From NCBI GenBank assembly GCA_964568855.1, contig CAZMSD010000008.1:1-64000 (forward strand): 64,000 nt of DNA. Reading direction: 5' to 3'. The position numbers were made by a program, and so were the translations under genes. The first letter of the stretch is position 1. Each line of letters begins with the position of its first letter. Positions 27,047-36,800 of the stretch are shown piece after piece. The notes under the pieces are model-generated. The model searched no databases. It saw only the letters and a program-made list of their open reading frames with translations, and was not told the DNA's origin. This stretch comes from CAZMSD01 sp964568855 (GTDB lineage Bacteria; CAIWAD01).

Positions 27047-29998
27047 TCAGCGGCTCCTGCTGCTCAGTAGCTGTCTCACCTGCGTTCTCGGCATGCCTTC
27101 CCGGACGCCCAGCGTCCTCGGATCATCGCCGTTGTAGGTCGTGACGAAGTAGTAGTGTTCTGTCGCAAAGTCGGCCACGCGGTAGTGTGTGAATCCAGGT
27201 GTGGTCACGTAGGACAGGTAATAGTAGATCGCTTCGTCGTACACACCCTCCGTATCCCACCTCTCGTTGTAGTAGATGATGTACCCGTCAGTGAGGATTG
27301 GATCACCACAAGCATTCACGCTGACTGGCGACCAGCTCAGCACTGCCGAGTTCTCTTCGTCGATCTCGATCGCCAGGTCCGTCACCGGAGCCGGAGGTTC
27401 GTTGCGCAAGATGAGCGATGCGTACAGCGCGGTGTTGTCCGTCATCTGGCCGTTCTCGAATCCCTCAATGCATGGCGTCGCATCGTGTCCCAGGTAGGGA
27501 ACGATGGCAAAGCACTCGCCCTCGTTCTCGTATTCCTCCCAGGCCAGGCAGGAAGTCCACTCGCCGTCGTCCCAGGCTTCACCGATCACGTATGTCGAAT
27601 CGGCCAGAACGGTGCTGATACTTAGGTCGTCCAGGTAGAATCCGCCGTCCACCGCGTAATACCCCTGGGGCGAGAACCAGGCGTAGGGATCGTCGAAGCT
27701 GGCCAGGGCGTCGTTGCCTCCCGCGGTCTGCTGGTGCGGTCCGCCCAGGTCCCAGGTCACGAACCAGTTGCCGTCCGCGTAGCGGTCCATGCGCACCGGA
27801 ATCCAGCGCTCGGCTTCCCAGTCCATCACCTCGTCGTAGAGCTGCTGGTTGTCGTTGTCCCACAACCTGAAGTGCCACAGGCCGTCCAGGTCGTGCATGC
27901 CGAACCAGGCCCGGAGACCGCGGTTAGTTCCCGAGTACTGGCCTTCAGAGAAACCGAAGTCAATGATGCTGTAAGTCGGCGTGCGCTGCATGATCCAGAA
28001 GTCGGCCGTGAGCATGGGCGCCGCGTACTCCTGGACGCAGACGTCGTCCACGTAGGAACCGCCGGGGTTGTAATAACAGCCGCCCTCGAGCCACAACCAG
28101 GGCTCGGAGATGTCGAAGCCCGAGTCCTGGTAGAAGCGGGTGAACTCGTGCTCGCCGCCCACATCGAATGTGAAGCACCACAGCCCGTCGTCGCTGCGTG
28201 ATACTTCGACGTTGTACCAGCGCGAGTCGTCGTAGGTGATCTGGTGCACGTTGTGGTCGCCGCTGCCGGCTACGTAGTCCCAGTGATTGAGGTACCAGTT
28301 GCCGTCCAGGTCGTGCCTGTTGACCGTCATTCGCAGCACCTGGTTGAATCCGTCGTACTCGCCGTCAGCGATACCCACGTGGAGGATTGGGTAATCCTCG
28401 GGCCGCTGGTGGGCAACGAAGTTGATCAGGAAGGAATCACTCGTGCCCATCCGCGTGTTCAGGATGTCCGGGTTGTTTCCCTCGCCGTCGCACATCACTT
28501 CCACGCCGTAATCCGAATCATGACCGAAGGCCGTGATACCAGCGGTTCCGGCGTCTCCAAAGACGTGCCAGGTCTGAAGCGAATCATGGTCACCGTCCTC
28601 GAAGTCATCACACCAGGGAGGATCCTGGTACACGGGCGGCGGATCATCTGTTGGACAAGCAGTAAGATCCCAGGTGTATCCCCCGGTAAGCGTTCCCGCG
28701 TTTCCCGTGGGAGAGGAGTCGGCGAAGGCGACACCCGCTCCCTCATCGAAGCGCCAGTAGCCCACCAGGTTGTCCTCGAGTCCCGTCAGGACCTGGCGGT
28801 CGTACTGGGCGATCTCAACCGGTGTACGCGCGTCGTTCCAGACCCGCAATTCGTCGATCATACCGGGGAATAGACGCCAGATACTGGATGTGGATAACCT
28901 GCCCACATCCCAGTTGCCCGGATTGCTTGGATCGCCGACATCCGCAAGGTTCTGCGTGTCGATTTCCTCACCATTCAAGTAGAAAATGAAATCGTCGCCG
29001 GAACGTACACCCGCCACGTGGTAGCAGGAGTCCGTCACGGGGAAGAAACCTGAGATGCCACTGTTCCATTCGATATCTCCGCCTCTGCCGCCAAAATAGA
29101 AACGTTGATTCTCGGGGTACGAGTATTCCAGGACCAGGTATTCCTCGTTCGCCACAGCGTCCTTCGCAAGGATTGTCGTCTGGCTGTCAGCTGGGATACT
29201 GTTGAAACGCACCAGGGCCTCCAGCGTGAAATCCTCCGTACCGAAAGCGTAAGCCGGATCGTCCGGGATCGTCCCGTAGCCCGTCGAACCGTCGAGATAC
29301 ACGGCGTTGTTTTCGCTGTCATCATGGACGCAAACATCGTCCACGTATGAACCACCGGGGTTGTAGTAACAGCCGCCCCGGATCCAGAAATGCTCTTCGT
29401 AGGTCCAGGTCATGGCGTCCTGGTAGGTCGAAGTCAGCTCGTTCGCCCCTTCCTTGTCGAAGATGAAGGTCCAAAGCCCGTCCGCGTTGCGGCTCATCTC
29501 CACCTGGTACCAGCGGCTGTCGTCGTACTGGATCTGTGTCTGGTTGTGCTCTCCGGTGTCTGCGATATAATCCCAGAAATTGAGGTACCACAGACCATCC
29601 AGATCGTGCAGATTGACCGTGACTTGCATCACGCGGTCCGCGTCGCTGAAGTCCCCGTCGCAGACGCCGAACTGCGCGATGGGATAGGCATCCTCGCGCT
29701 GACGGATCCAGAAATTGACGGTGAAGGCCTCACCCGCCTCGATGGGGATGTAGGCAACATCGGCGTTGTTGCCCGATCCATCGCAGGTGACTTCAAGGTT
29801 CCACAGGCTGCCGTCGTGCCCGCCGGAGACGACATTGGCGGTTCCCGCGGCGCCGCTGATTTGCCAGGCGGGATTGGCCGTCAAGTCGCCGTCTTCGAAG
29901 CCGTCGCAGAATACCATGGATCCCCAGGCCATGCCCGAGTGCATCCAGGCGCACAGCAGAGCGGTGAACGCTCGCCGGGTCGAAAATGCTCGCCTCAT
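27047..29998 (-). CDS. Secreted LamG/jelly-roll repeat protein with C-terminal FN3 domain
   Basis: A 983-residue exported protein of unknown specific function. The start at ATG 29998 follows AAAGGAG at good spacing; an upstream in-frame ATG at 30058 would add 20 residues with no signal-like character. A signal peptide is evident (R-R-A-F-T-A-L-L-C-A-W-M-H-S). The body contains three copies of a carbohydrate-binding-like jelly roll. Each starts near a D-G-F-E-D-G-D or W-I-M-Q-R motif, and the first two end G-G-C-Y-Y-N-P-G-G-S-Y-V-D-D-V-C-V. A LamG/concanavalin-type domain sits between copies (D-F-T-L-E-A-L-V-R-F to L-V-G-Y-W-R-F-D-E-G-A-G). An FN3 domain (A-P-V-T-D-L-A-I-E) closes the protein. 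It is probably an adhesin or polysaccharide-binding surface protein. Confidence 0.75.
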   Translation of the reverse strand: MRRAFSTRRAFTALLCAWMHSGMAWGSMVFCDGFEDGDLTANPAWQISGAAGTANVVSGGHDGSLWNLEVTCDGSGNNADVAYIPIEAGEAFTVNFWIRQREDAYPIAQFGVCDGDFSDADRVMQVTVNLHDLDGLWYLNFWDYIADTGEHNQTQIQYDDSRWYQVEMSRNADGLWTFIFDKEGANELTSTYQDAMTWTYEEHFWIRGGCYYNPGGSYVDDVCVHDDSENNAVYLDGSTGYGTIPDDPAYAFGTEDFTLEALVRFNSIPADSQTTILAKDAVANEEYLVLEYSYPENQRFYFGGRGGDIEWNSGISGFFPVTDSCYHVAGVRSGDDFIFYLNGEEIDTQNLADVGDPSNPGNWDVGRLSTSSIWRLFPGMIDELRVWNDARTPVEIAQYDRQVLTGLEDNLVGYWRFDEGAGVAFADSSPTGNAGTLTGGYTWDLTACPTDDPPPVYQDPPWCDDFEDGDHDSLQTWHVFGDAGTAGITAFGHDSDYGVEVMCDGEGNNPDILNTRMGTSDSFLINFVAHQRPEDYPILHVGIADGEYDGFNQVLRMTVNRHDLDGNWYLNHWDYVAGSGDHNVHQITYDDSRWYNVEVSRSDDGLWCFTFDVGGEHEFTRFYQDSGFDISEPWLWLEGGCYYNPGGSYVDDVCVQEYAAPMLTADFWIMQRTPTYSIIDFGFSEGQYSGTNRGLRAWFGMHDLDGLWHFRLWDNDNQQLYDEVMDWEAERWIPVRMDRYADGNWFVTWDLGGPHQQTAGGNDALASFDDPYAWFSPQGYYAVDGGFYLDDLSISTVLADSTYVIGEAWDDGEWTSCLAWEEYENEGECFAIVPYLGHDATPCIEGFENGQMTDNTALYASLILRNEPPAPVTDLAIEIDEENSAVLSWSPVSVNACGDPILTDGYIIYYNERWDTEGVYDEAIYYYLSYVTTPGFTHYRVADFATEHYYFVTTYNGDDPRTLGVREGMPRTQVRQLLSSRSR

Positions 29999-30226
29999 CG
30001 GTTGCTCCTTTGCATGCTCGTGTCCTTCCGCGCCCCGAGGGGCAGGGCGCGGATTCATCGGTGCTTGTGTCGGAGGAGCGCTCCCGCTGTGTTACATCGC
30101 CGGCGTATTACGGGATAATTGTGGGAAAAGGTCCTGGAAACAAAAATGGATCAGAATGCGATTAAACTGTCCTAGAAAGTGCGACACCGTGTAGTAGAAA
30201 GAACGACGCTTGCCGTGACCGGTGCT

Positions 30227-30859
30227 CTAGCTCAAGCCGCGATCTATGGCATACTTGATCAGCTCTGCCGTGGTTTTCAGTCCCAGCTTGTCCAGGGCTC
30301 GACGGCGATGAGCGCTGATCGTATTGACGCTGAGATTCATTTCTGAGGCTATCTCGCTTGTTGTCCGGCCCCTTCCGTACCTGGTCACCACATCCAGCTC
30401 GCGCGGGCTGAGAGGAGGCCGTGGCTCGGAGTCGTGCCGGCCGCGGATCGCGCGGACGAGGAGCTGCGCCTGCTCCTCATCCACGTAGCGGCGCCCGGTG
30501 GCAGTCGTACGGACGGCATCCACCAGCGTCTCAGTGAGCGCCTCTTTCTTCAGAAAGCCCGAGGCGCCCAATTTCATCACACGCGTGAAGTATTGTTCTT
30601 CGTTCTGTACTGTCATCACGAGAACAGCCTGCCGTGGATTGTGCTTGATGATCTGCTGCAGTACATCCAGGCCGTTCCTTCCATCCCCAAGATGGATATC
30701 CAGCAGGACCACGTCGATGTCGTTCTCCCAGTATTGCTCGAGCGCCTCGGAAGCGCAGCCTGCTTCGAGGATCACCTTGATGTCACCCTGCCTCTCGAGC
30801 ATGCTCTTCCATCCCTCCCGCACTACGGGATGGTCGTCAACAAGCTGGACTCGTATCAC
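30227..30859 (-). CDS. NarL/FixJ-family response regulator
   Basis: A 210-residue two-component regulator: receiver domain (1-120) with acidic pocket D8/D9, phospho-acceptor D54 in V-V-L-L-D-I-H and K in F-L-K-K-E, then a LuxR-type HTH (about 145-205: L-S-P-R-E-L-D-V-V to V-N-T-I-S-A-H-R-R-R-A-L-D-K-L). The GTG start at 30859 follows AAGGAGG by 7 nt and overlaps the end of the kinase gene by 23 bp, so the two are co-translated partners. Target genes cannot be read from the sequence; the adjacent secreted LamG gene on the same strand is one candidate. The GTG codon forms part of GTGATAC. Confidence 0.9.
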   Translation of the reverse strand: MIRVQLVDDHPVVREGWKSMLERQGDIKVILEAGCASEALEQYWENDIDVVLLDIHLGDGRNGLDVLQQIIKHNPRQAVLVMTVQNEEQYFTRVMKLGASGFLKKEALTETLVDAVRTTATGRRYVDEEQAQLLVRAIRGRHDSEPRPPLSPRELDVVTRYGRGRTTSEIASEMNLSVNTISAHRRRALDKLGLKTTAELIKYAIDRGLS

Positions 30860-33023
30860 CGTGATCCTCCTTTTTAGCGCGTGGCACCAAAGCGCGAACG
30901 GCTGTTCCCTGTCCAGGTGCGCTTTGCAGATCTATCAGACCTCCGATGGCCGCCAACCGCTCACGCATGCTGATCAGACCGAGCGAGGCACCGCCGGCGT
31001 TCGTCGGATCGAAACCGCGACCGTCATCCCGGACCTCGAGCACGACGTTTCCGTCTTCGCTGAGGAGACGAACCTCCACCAGGGAGGCCCGCGCATGCTT
31101 GGCGGCGTTGGTCAGCGACTCCTGCAACACGCGGAACAGGGCGGTCGTCTCAAACGCTGAAAGATCCAGACCTTCCACATCCCCCGAGAACTCGGCCGGA
31201 AGGCCGGTACTCCTTTCAAAGCGCTCGAGCTGCCACTCGATTGCCGCCTCCAGTCCCAGGTCGTCCAGGATAGCGGGACGAAGCTCGGAGATGACGCGTC
31301 TCATGGCGGACAGGCTGGAATCCGTGTTCTGGATGGCTTCTGCGAGATCCTGTGCGAGTTCCCCCCGGACACGATCCAGGCCGCGCTTCAGAATCATCTT
31401 CAACAACACGAGCCGCTGGCCAAGGTCGTCATGGAGCTCGCGCGAAACGCGGGAGCGCTCGTTCTCCTGCAGGGAGTGCTGGCGGTGACTCAGCTCGCGC
31501 AATTCCCGATGTCTCCGTTCCTGCTCGATCCGCGACTTGCGGCGGAGATAGAAATAGCGCGTGATGTAATACGCCGAGGAGCCGGCCAGCGGGGGCGCGA
31601 TTACCAGGATCAGCAGCCAGCGCCAGCGCCAGGTCCACCAGCGCCACCAGGGCAAAGACCGCGCGGTCGCCAGGAGCAGCCGACCGTCACGGGCAAGACC
31701 CAGCATCGGCTGAGAAGTGGAACACTGCAACACGGATCCTTCGTTGCCCGTATCACCTCTGAGTTGGAAAGGCGCTCGCGCAAGGATCTCGAAATCCTGG
31801 TCGAGGATCGTCGTGGCCCTGTTTTCCAGGCGGACCGCCAGCAAAACGTCGTCACGATCCGAACAGCGGACGGCATTGCGCATCAGCTCCAACAGCGCCG
31901 GTATAAGCCTTGCTTCACCGAAGGGCTTGAAGTCCCTGTCGATCCATCTGAGCGTGTTTCCAGCATGGTTCGCCAGGATGGCCCAGCGCTCCTCGCGACT
32001 CTCATGCCCGTCGGGCCAGACGACCAGACCAGGCAGCCGTTGTTCCCGCAGGATCCTGCCCGACCGCGGATCGAGTTCATGCAGCAGAGTGTAAGGCTCC
32101 TCGGTGCCATAATTCCTGTAAGTGCGAGAGCCATATACGCGCAGCGCGCCGCCCCGCTCTTCCACGATGGGAACTGCGGAGCCTCCGCCCAAGGGAGTTT
32201 CCGTGATCCACAACGGCCGGCCGTCGTGTTTCAAGGCCAAGTAGTACGCGATGCTGTCGTTCAGGCCGTTGGCGATCCTGCCGTTGCAGGGCGCGCTGGT
32301 GGCGCAAAGCATGTCCTGCAGGCCGTCTCGGTCAAGATCCGCGAGTAAGGGCGGAGCCGCGATGGGGGACCCGCTGGTGAAGGTATGGTCCTGCGCAGGG
32401 GGATTTTCCAGATCAAAGAACACCAGTTCACGGGGAGCAGGGTAATACCCGCTGCCGACTTTGACGGCCATCGAGAAGGGCTGCCCGTCTTCGGGCGGCA
32501 GCAGGAAAGGCCCGCTGACACTCTGGTCCCAGGAGGCGTCCGTCAGCAACTCGATGCGGCACGACCGTTCAAGAAGTGTATCGACCGATCCTTCGGGATA
32601 GGCGATCCCCAGCAACGTCACGGATGAATCCGTGTAACACGCGACATAGATCATGTTCCTGCCGTGAGTATGCTGGTCGAGAGATCCGTCCTGCAGGTAG
32701 TAATCGGTGGTCTTCAGATTCCTGAGATTGGTCGTCCAGCCGAAGTGGTGCTGCCAGTAGGTCTTGCTCTCGCACAGGTCGGTGACCTCGAGTCGATGGT
32801 TGCCGTTGGGTGAGCCGAACTTGGCCAGCAGGACCCGCTCTTCGCCGGAGGCCGGATCCTGGAAGCGTTTGAATCCCGTTACGCTGGGATCGAAGCGGTG
32901 AGTGACCGTGAATTGAATCGGGTAGGAGCGCGGATCCACGGGCATCCGCCCGCACCCGCTCGCAAGGAACAGGATCAGGCAGCCAAGTGCGAAACGGGCG
33001 ATGCGGCCTGCTCGAAGAATCAT
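30837..33023 (-). CDS. NarX/DesK-type sensor histidine kinase with extracytoplasmic propeller-like sensor
   Basis: A 728-residue kinase. The N-terminus is a hydrophobic signal ending in a lipobox-like L-A-S-G-C. Residues about 25-460 form an exported sensor with blade-like repeats, including an FG-GAP-type A-D-L-D-R-D-G-L-Q-D-M. One transmembrane helix follows a tryptophan-rich segment (P-W-W-R-W-W-T-W-R-W-R-W). A coiled linker leads to the HisKA_3 dimerisation helix with the phosphorylated histidine in R-E-L-H-D-D-L-G (near residue 531). The HATPase domain shows Q-E-S-L-T-N-A-A-K-H-A and D-D-G-R-G-F-D. Start at ATG 33023; GTG 33038 is an alternative. It phosphorylates the overlapping regulator. 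The signal sensed is unknown. Confidence 0.88.
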   Translation of the reverse strand: MILRAGRIARFALGCLILFLASGCGRMPVDPRSYPIQFTVTHRFDPSVTGFKRFQDPASGEERVLLAKFGSPNGNHRLEVTDLCESKTYWQHHFGWTTNLRNLKTTDYYLQDGSLDQHTHGRNMIYVACYTDSSVTLLGIAYPEGSVDTLLERSCRIELLTDASWDQSVSGPFLLPPEDGQPFSMAVKVGSGYYPAPRELVFFDLENPPAQDHTFTSGSPIAAPPLLADLDRDGLQDMLCATSAPCNGRIANGLNDSIAYYLALKHDGRPLWITETPLGGGSAVPIVEERGGALRVYGSRTYRNYGTEEPYTLLHELDPRSGRILREQRLPGLVVWPDGHESREERWAILANHAGNTLRWIDRDFKPFGEARLIPALLELMRNAVRCSDRDDVLLAVRLENRATTILDQDFEILARAPFQLRGDTGNEGSVLQCSTSQPMLGLARDGRLLLATARSLPWWRWWTWRWRWLLILVIAPPLAGSSAYYITRYFYLRRKSRIEQERRHRELRELSHRQHSLQENERSRVSRELHDDLGQRLVLLKMILKRGLDRVRGELAQDLAEAIQNTDSSLSAMRRVISELRPAILDDLGLEAAIEWQLERFERSTGLPAEFSGDVEGLDLSAFETTALFRVLQESLTNAAKHARASLVEVRLLSEDGNVVLEVRDDGRGFDPTNAGGASLGLISMRERLAAIGGLIDLQSAPGQGTAVRALVPRAKKEDHGDTSPAC

Positions 33024-33165
33024 GGGGAGCCGGGGCACGAAGTGGATCGGTGTTTGTGTAAATCAGTACCGGTTACAGAATATCACTCGGAGATCTTAGG
33101 TGCCAGAGGAAAGCAATTCGCCACCGCTGTGGATGAGACAATTAAGTGCTTGCCCAATTGACCGA

Positions 33166-33193
33166 CCAATGGTACTATTAAAAGTACAATTGG
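33166..33193 (+). promoter_or_regulatory. Palindromic operator of the toxin-antitoxin pair
   Basis: CCAATGGTACT (33166-33176) and AGTACAATTGG (33183-33193) are inverted repeats with 10 of 11 positions matching around ATTAAA. The right arm runs into the GGAGG ribosome site of the antitoxin. Phd/YefM-family antitoxins bind such sites to repress their own operon, so this is the likely autoregulatory site. Confidence 0.55.
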
Positions 33194-33201
33194 AGGTCGA
33201 A

Positions 33202-33477
33202 ATGCCGAGTATGCCAACCATCATCCCGATCAGCGATCTGCGACAAGACGCGGCACGCGTGTTACAGCAGGTACGAATCTCCAAACAGCCGTGGGTGATC
33301 ACCCAACGCGGTCGCGCCGCAGTTGTAATGCTGAGTATCGAGGAATACGAAAGAAGCGAGCGGGATCGCCAACTGCTCATGCTGCTTGCACGCGGCGAGA
33401 AAGAAATCGCAGCAGGGGTTGGGCACGACCTCGACAGCGTCATGTCGGAAGCCGACAAGCTGCTCGATTCCATGTAA
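33202..33477 (+). CDS. Phd/YefM-family antitoxin
   Basis: A 91-residue protein. The N-terminal half has the Phd/YefM fold pattern: I-P-I-S-D-L-R-Q-D-A-A-R-V-L, then P-W-V-I-T-Q-R-G-R-A-A-V-V-M-L-S-I-E-E-Y-E. The C-terminal part is acidic and would wrap the toxin. The ATG at 33202 was chosen because GGAGG lies 6 bp upstream and the operator palindrome lies directly before it; the frame is open further upstream to 33100 but that would run through the operator. The stop overlaps the toxin start (TAATG). Confidence 0.9.
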   Translation: MPSMPTIIPISDLRQDAARVLQQVRISKQPWVITQRGRAAVVMLSIEEYERSERDRQLLMLLARGEKEIAAGVGHDLDSVMSEADKLLDSM

Positions 33478-33764
33478 TGCGGATCAAGTTCGCCCCCTCG
33501 GCCCGGGCCGCCTTCCTGGAAGGACAGCAATACATTCGCAAAGACGATCCTGGCGCGGCAAGAAGGCTGAAGGCGAGGGCGTCTAAAGCTTTGCAGCGTC
33601 TCAAGGATTATCCCGATTCAGGAAGGATCATCACCGAATTCCCGGAGCTCCCGTTCCGTGAGGTTCTTGAGCCCCCTTACAGGTTCTTCTATCGCGCGAA
33701 GGGTAAGACGATCTGGATCGCAGCAGTCTGGCACGAGGCACAAATCCCGCAAGGACCAGCCTGA
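33477..33764 (+). CDS. RelE/ParE-superfamily toxin
   Basis: A 95-residue basic protein whose ATG overlaps the antitoxin stop by one base. Family pattern: M-R-I-K-F-A-P-S-A-R-A-A-F, R-R-L-K-A-R, G-R-I-I-T-E-F-P-E-L-P-F-R-E-V-L-E-P-P-Y-R-F-F-Y and the final strand I-W-I-A-A-V-W-H. The R-E-V/Y-R-F-F-Y core is typical of ParE/RelE-like members. It would block growth by mRNA cleavage or gyrase poisoning unless bound by the antitoxin; which of the two cannot be decided by eye. Confidence 0.88.
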   Translation: MRIKFAPSARAAFLEGQQYIRKDDPGAARRLKARASKALQRLKDYPDSGRIITEFPELPFREVLEPPYRFFYRAKGKTIWIAAVWHEAQIPQGPA

Positions 33765-33896
33765 TAATGGTGGCGAAGTCCACCGCTTCCGAGTTCAGTT
33801 CCGGCATCGTTGCTCATCCACTGGCCGGGGAGGCGGCAGAGGAGAGCCTCTCTACTTGCGTCGGGATTCCTGCATGTACCGGGCGGCGGCCCTGCT

Positions 33897-36800
33897 TCAG
33901 GCTTCCCGGATATTCACCAGGTGCCCGAAATGCCGGCGCAGCCAGGAATTGACGCTGTCGGTCAGGCTGTACATCACGGGAACCACCACCAGCGTCAGCA
34001 AGGTGGCGAGCAGCAGGCCGAAGATCACCGCCACGGCCATCGAAGACCACCACTGGCTCGAGTCGCTTTCCGTGATCCATTCCCACTTCTTGAAGTGGAA
34101 ACTGACGCCCGTGGCCATGGGCAGCAGGCCGAGAATCGTAGTGGCCGCCGTCAGCAGCACGGGACGCAGGCGCGTGATTCCCGCCTGGACGATCGCCTCC
34201 CGCTTTTCCAGGCCCCGCTGGCGAAGCTGGATGGTGTAGTCGAGCAGCACGATGGCGTTGTTCACCACAACCCCGGCCAGGCTGATCACCCCCACGCCGG
34301 TCATGATGATGCCGAAGGGGATCCGCGTGACCAGCAGCCCGCTGAAGACGCCCACCAGTGAAAGCAGCACGCTGAAGATGATGATCATCGGCGTGGTCAG
34401 ACTGTGGAACTGTAACACGAGCACCAGGCCGATGGCGAAGAGCGCGATGATGAAGGCGCGCGAAAGGAATTCCTCCGCCTCGTCCTGCTCCTCGCTTTCG
34501 CCGGTGTATTTCAGCTGATAGCCCCGTGGTAGTTCGTGGTCGGCCAGTACTTGCTGCACCTCCATCAGTGCGTCGTTGGGCAGCCGTCCCTCCACGTCCG
34601 CACTGACGGTCACCACCCGGTCGCGGTCCTTGTGGCTGATCCCGCCCAGACCTGTGCCCAGTTCCACCGAGGCCACGCTGGACAGCGGCACCAGGTCGCC
34701 CTCCTCGATGGTCAGCTGCAGGTCCTCGATGTCCTCCACGCGGCGCCGGTGTTCCTCCGCCAGGCGCACGGTGATGTCCACGTCCTCGTCGCCTTCCCGG
34801 TAGGTGCCCGCCTCCGCGCCGCTGAAGGCCGAACGTATCACGCCGCCGATCATGCCCGTGCCCACGCCCAGGTAGGCGGCCCTCTCGCGGTCGATGCGCA
34901 CGCGGATCTCGGGCTTGCCGCGGTCGTAATCCGACTGCAGGTTGACCAGGCCTTCAACGCCCTTGATCCGCTGGATGATCCCTTCTGAAAGCCCGCCCAG
35001 CGTGCCGAAGTCCTTGCCGATGATTTCGATGTTCACCGGCTTGCCCGTGGGCGGCCCTTCCTCGAGCTTTTCCACCACCAACTCTGCGCCGGCGATGTCC
35101 CCGGTGATCCCGCGGATCTCGTGGAGCGTTTCCCAGGTGCTGTGATGGCGGTATTCGCGGTCGTGCATGTCCACCGTGATACGCCCCTTGTTCGCCGGTC
35201 CCCCGGTGGGAGTGAAATCGAAGTTGGAGGTGGAGACGCCCGCCTGTGCCACATATGTTTCGACGTTCTTCCAGTGGGGGAGCTGCTCTTCGATCTTCAG
35301 CACATATTCGTCGGTGGCTTCGAGGCGGGAGCCGGAGGGCAGCTCGAAGTCGATGAACAGCATGTTGGGATCGATGTCGGGAAAGAAGACCACTCCCGTG
35401 CCGAAGGAGAAGTAGAGGGCGATGATTCCCACCAGCGCCAGGTGGGCGATGCCCAGCACGGACAGGCGGTGATCCAGAGACCAGTTGAGCAGGCGGCGGT
35501 AGCCCATCAGGAAGCGGCTGCTGCTGAAGCGGTCGGTGTGTACGTGGCGTTTCTTGATCTTGAGCAGCCCGGCGCAGATCACCGGATTGATCACCAGGCC
35601 CACGAACAGTGAGCAGCTCAGCGTGATGATCAGGGTGATCGGCAGGAACTTCATGAATTCGCCGACTACTCCCGGCCAGAAGACCATGGGGAAAAATGCG
35701 CAGAGCGTGGTGGCCGTCGAGGCGGTCACGGCCCAGGCCACTTCGCGCACGCCGCGGCCGGCGGCCTCGCCCGGAGGCCGGCCTTCCTCCATGAAACGGT
35801 AGATGTTCTCTACGATCACGATGGCGTTGTCCACCAGCATGCCCAGCGCGAGGATCAGGCTGAACAGCACCACCATGTTCAGCGTGTAACCCAGCGTGTC
35901 GAGCACGATGAAGCTGATCAGCATCGACAGCGGAATCGCCACCGCGACGAATGTGCTGGTGCGCAGGCCGAGGAAGAAGACCAGCACCAGCACGACCAGG
36001 ATCAGGCCGTTGATGATGCCGTTCTCCAGCTCGTCCACCATCATCCGGATGTCCTTGGAATGGTCGCCGGTGTAGGTGATCCGCGTGGTGGGCGGCAACT
36101 GGCCGATCATCCCGTCGATGGCGCCGCGCACTTCGTCGGCGATGCGGATGATGTTCTCGCCGGCGCGCTTCGAGACCGAGAGTGTGATACACGGACGGCC
36201 CTCCATCCGCGAGGTGCTGGTGGGATCCTTGAAGCCGTAGACCACCTCGGCCAGGTCCCGCACGTAGACGGGCAGGTGCTCGTCCGCCTTGACCACGAAG
36301 TCGGCGATCTCGCCGGGGCTGCCGATCTCGCCCGGGACTCGCAGCAGGTAGCTGTAGTCGCCGACTTCCAGGTTGCCCCCGGGGATGTTGAGATTCTCGC
36401 CCAGGATCGCCTGCTGTACGTCGGCCAGAGCCAGCCGGTAGTGGCGCAGCTTCTCGGGATCCACGTTCACCTGCACCTCGCGCTCGAGCCCGCCCTGCAG
36501 GTCAACGTCGAGGATCCCGGGGATGTTCTCGATCTCGTCCTTGATGTCCTCGGCCACCGACTTCAGGCGCACCAGGTCGTAGTCGGCGCTGAGGTTGATC
36601 ATCAGGATCGGCCAGGTGCTGAAGTTCAGCTCGCTGATGTACGGATCCTCGCAGTCCTCGGGCAGCTCGGGCTTGGCCAGGTCCACCTTCTCGCGCACCT
36701 TGGCCAGGATGTCGTCCACGTCCTCGTCGGGATCGAACTCCAGCGTGATGGTGCTGGTCCCCTCGCCGGAAACGGAGAGCATCTCCTCGATCTTGTCGAT

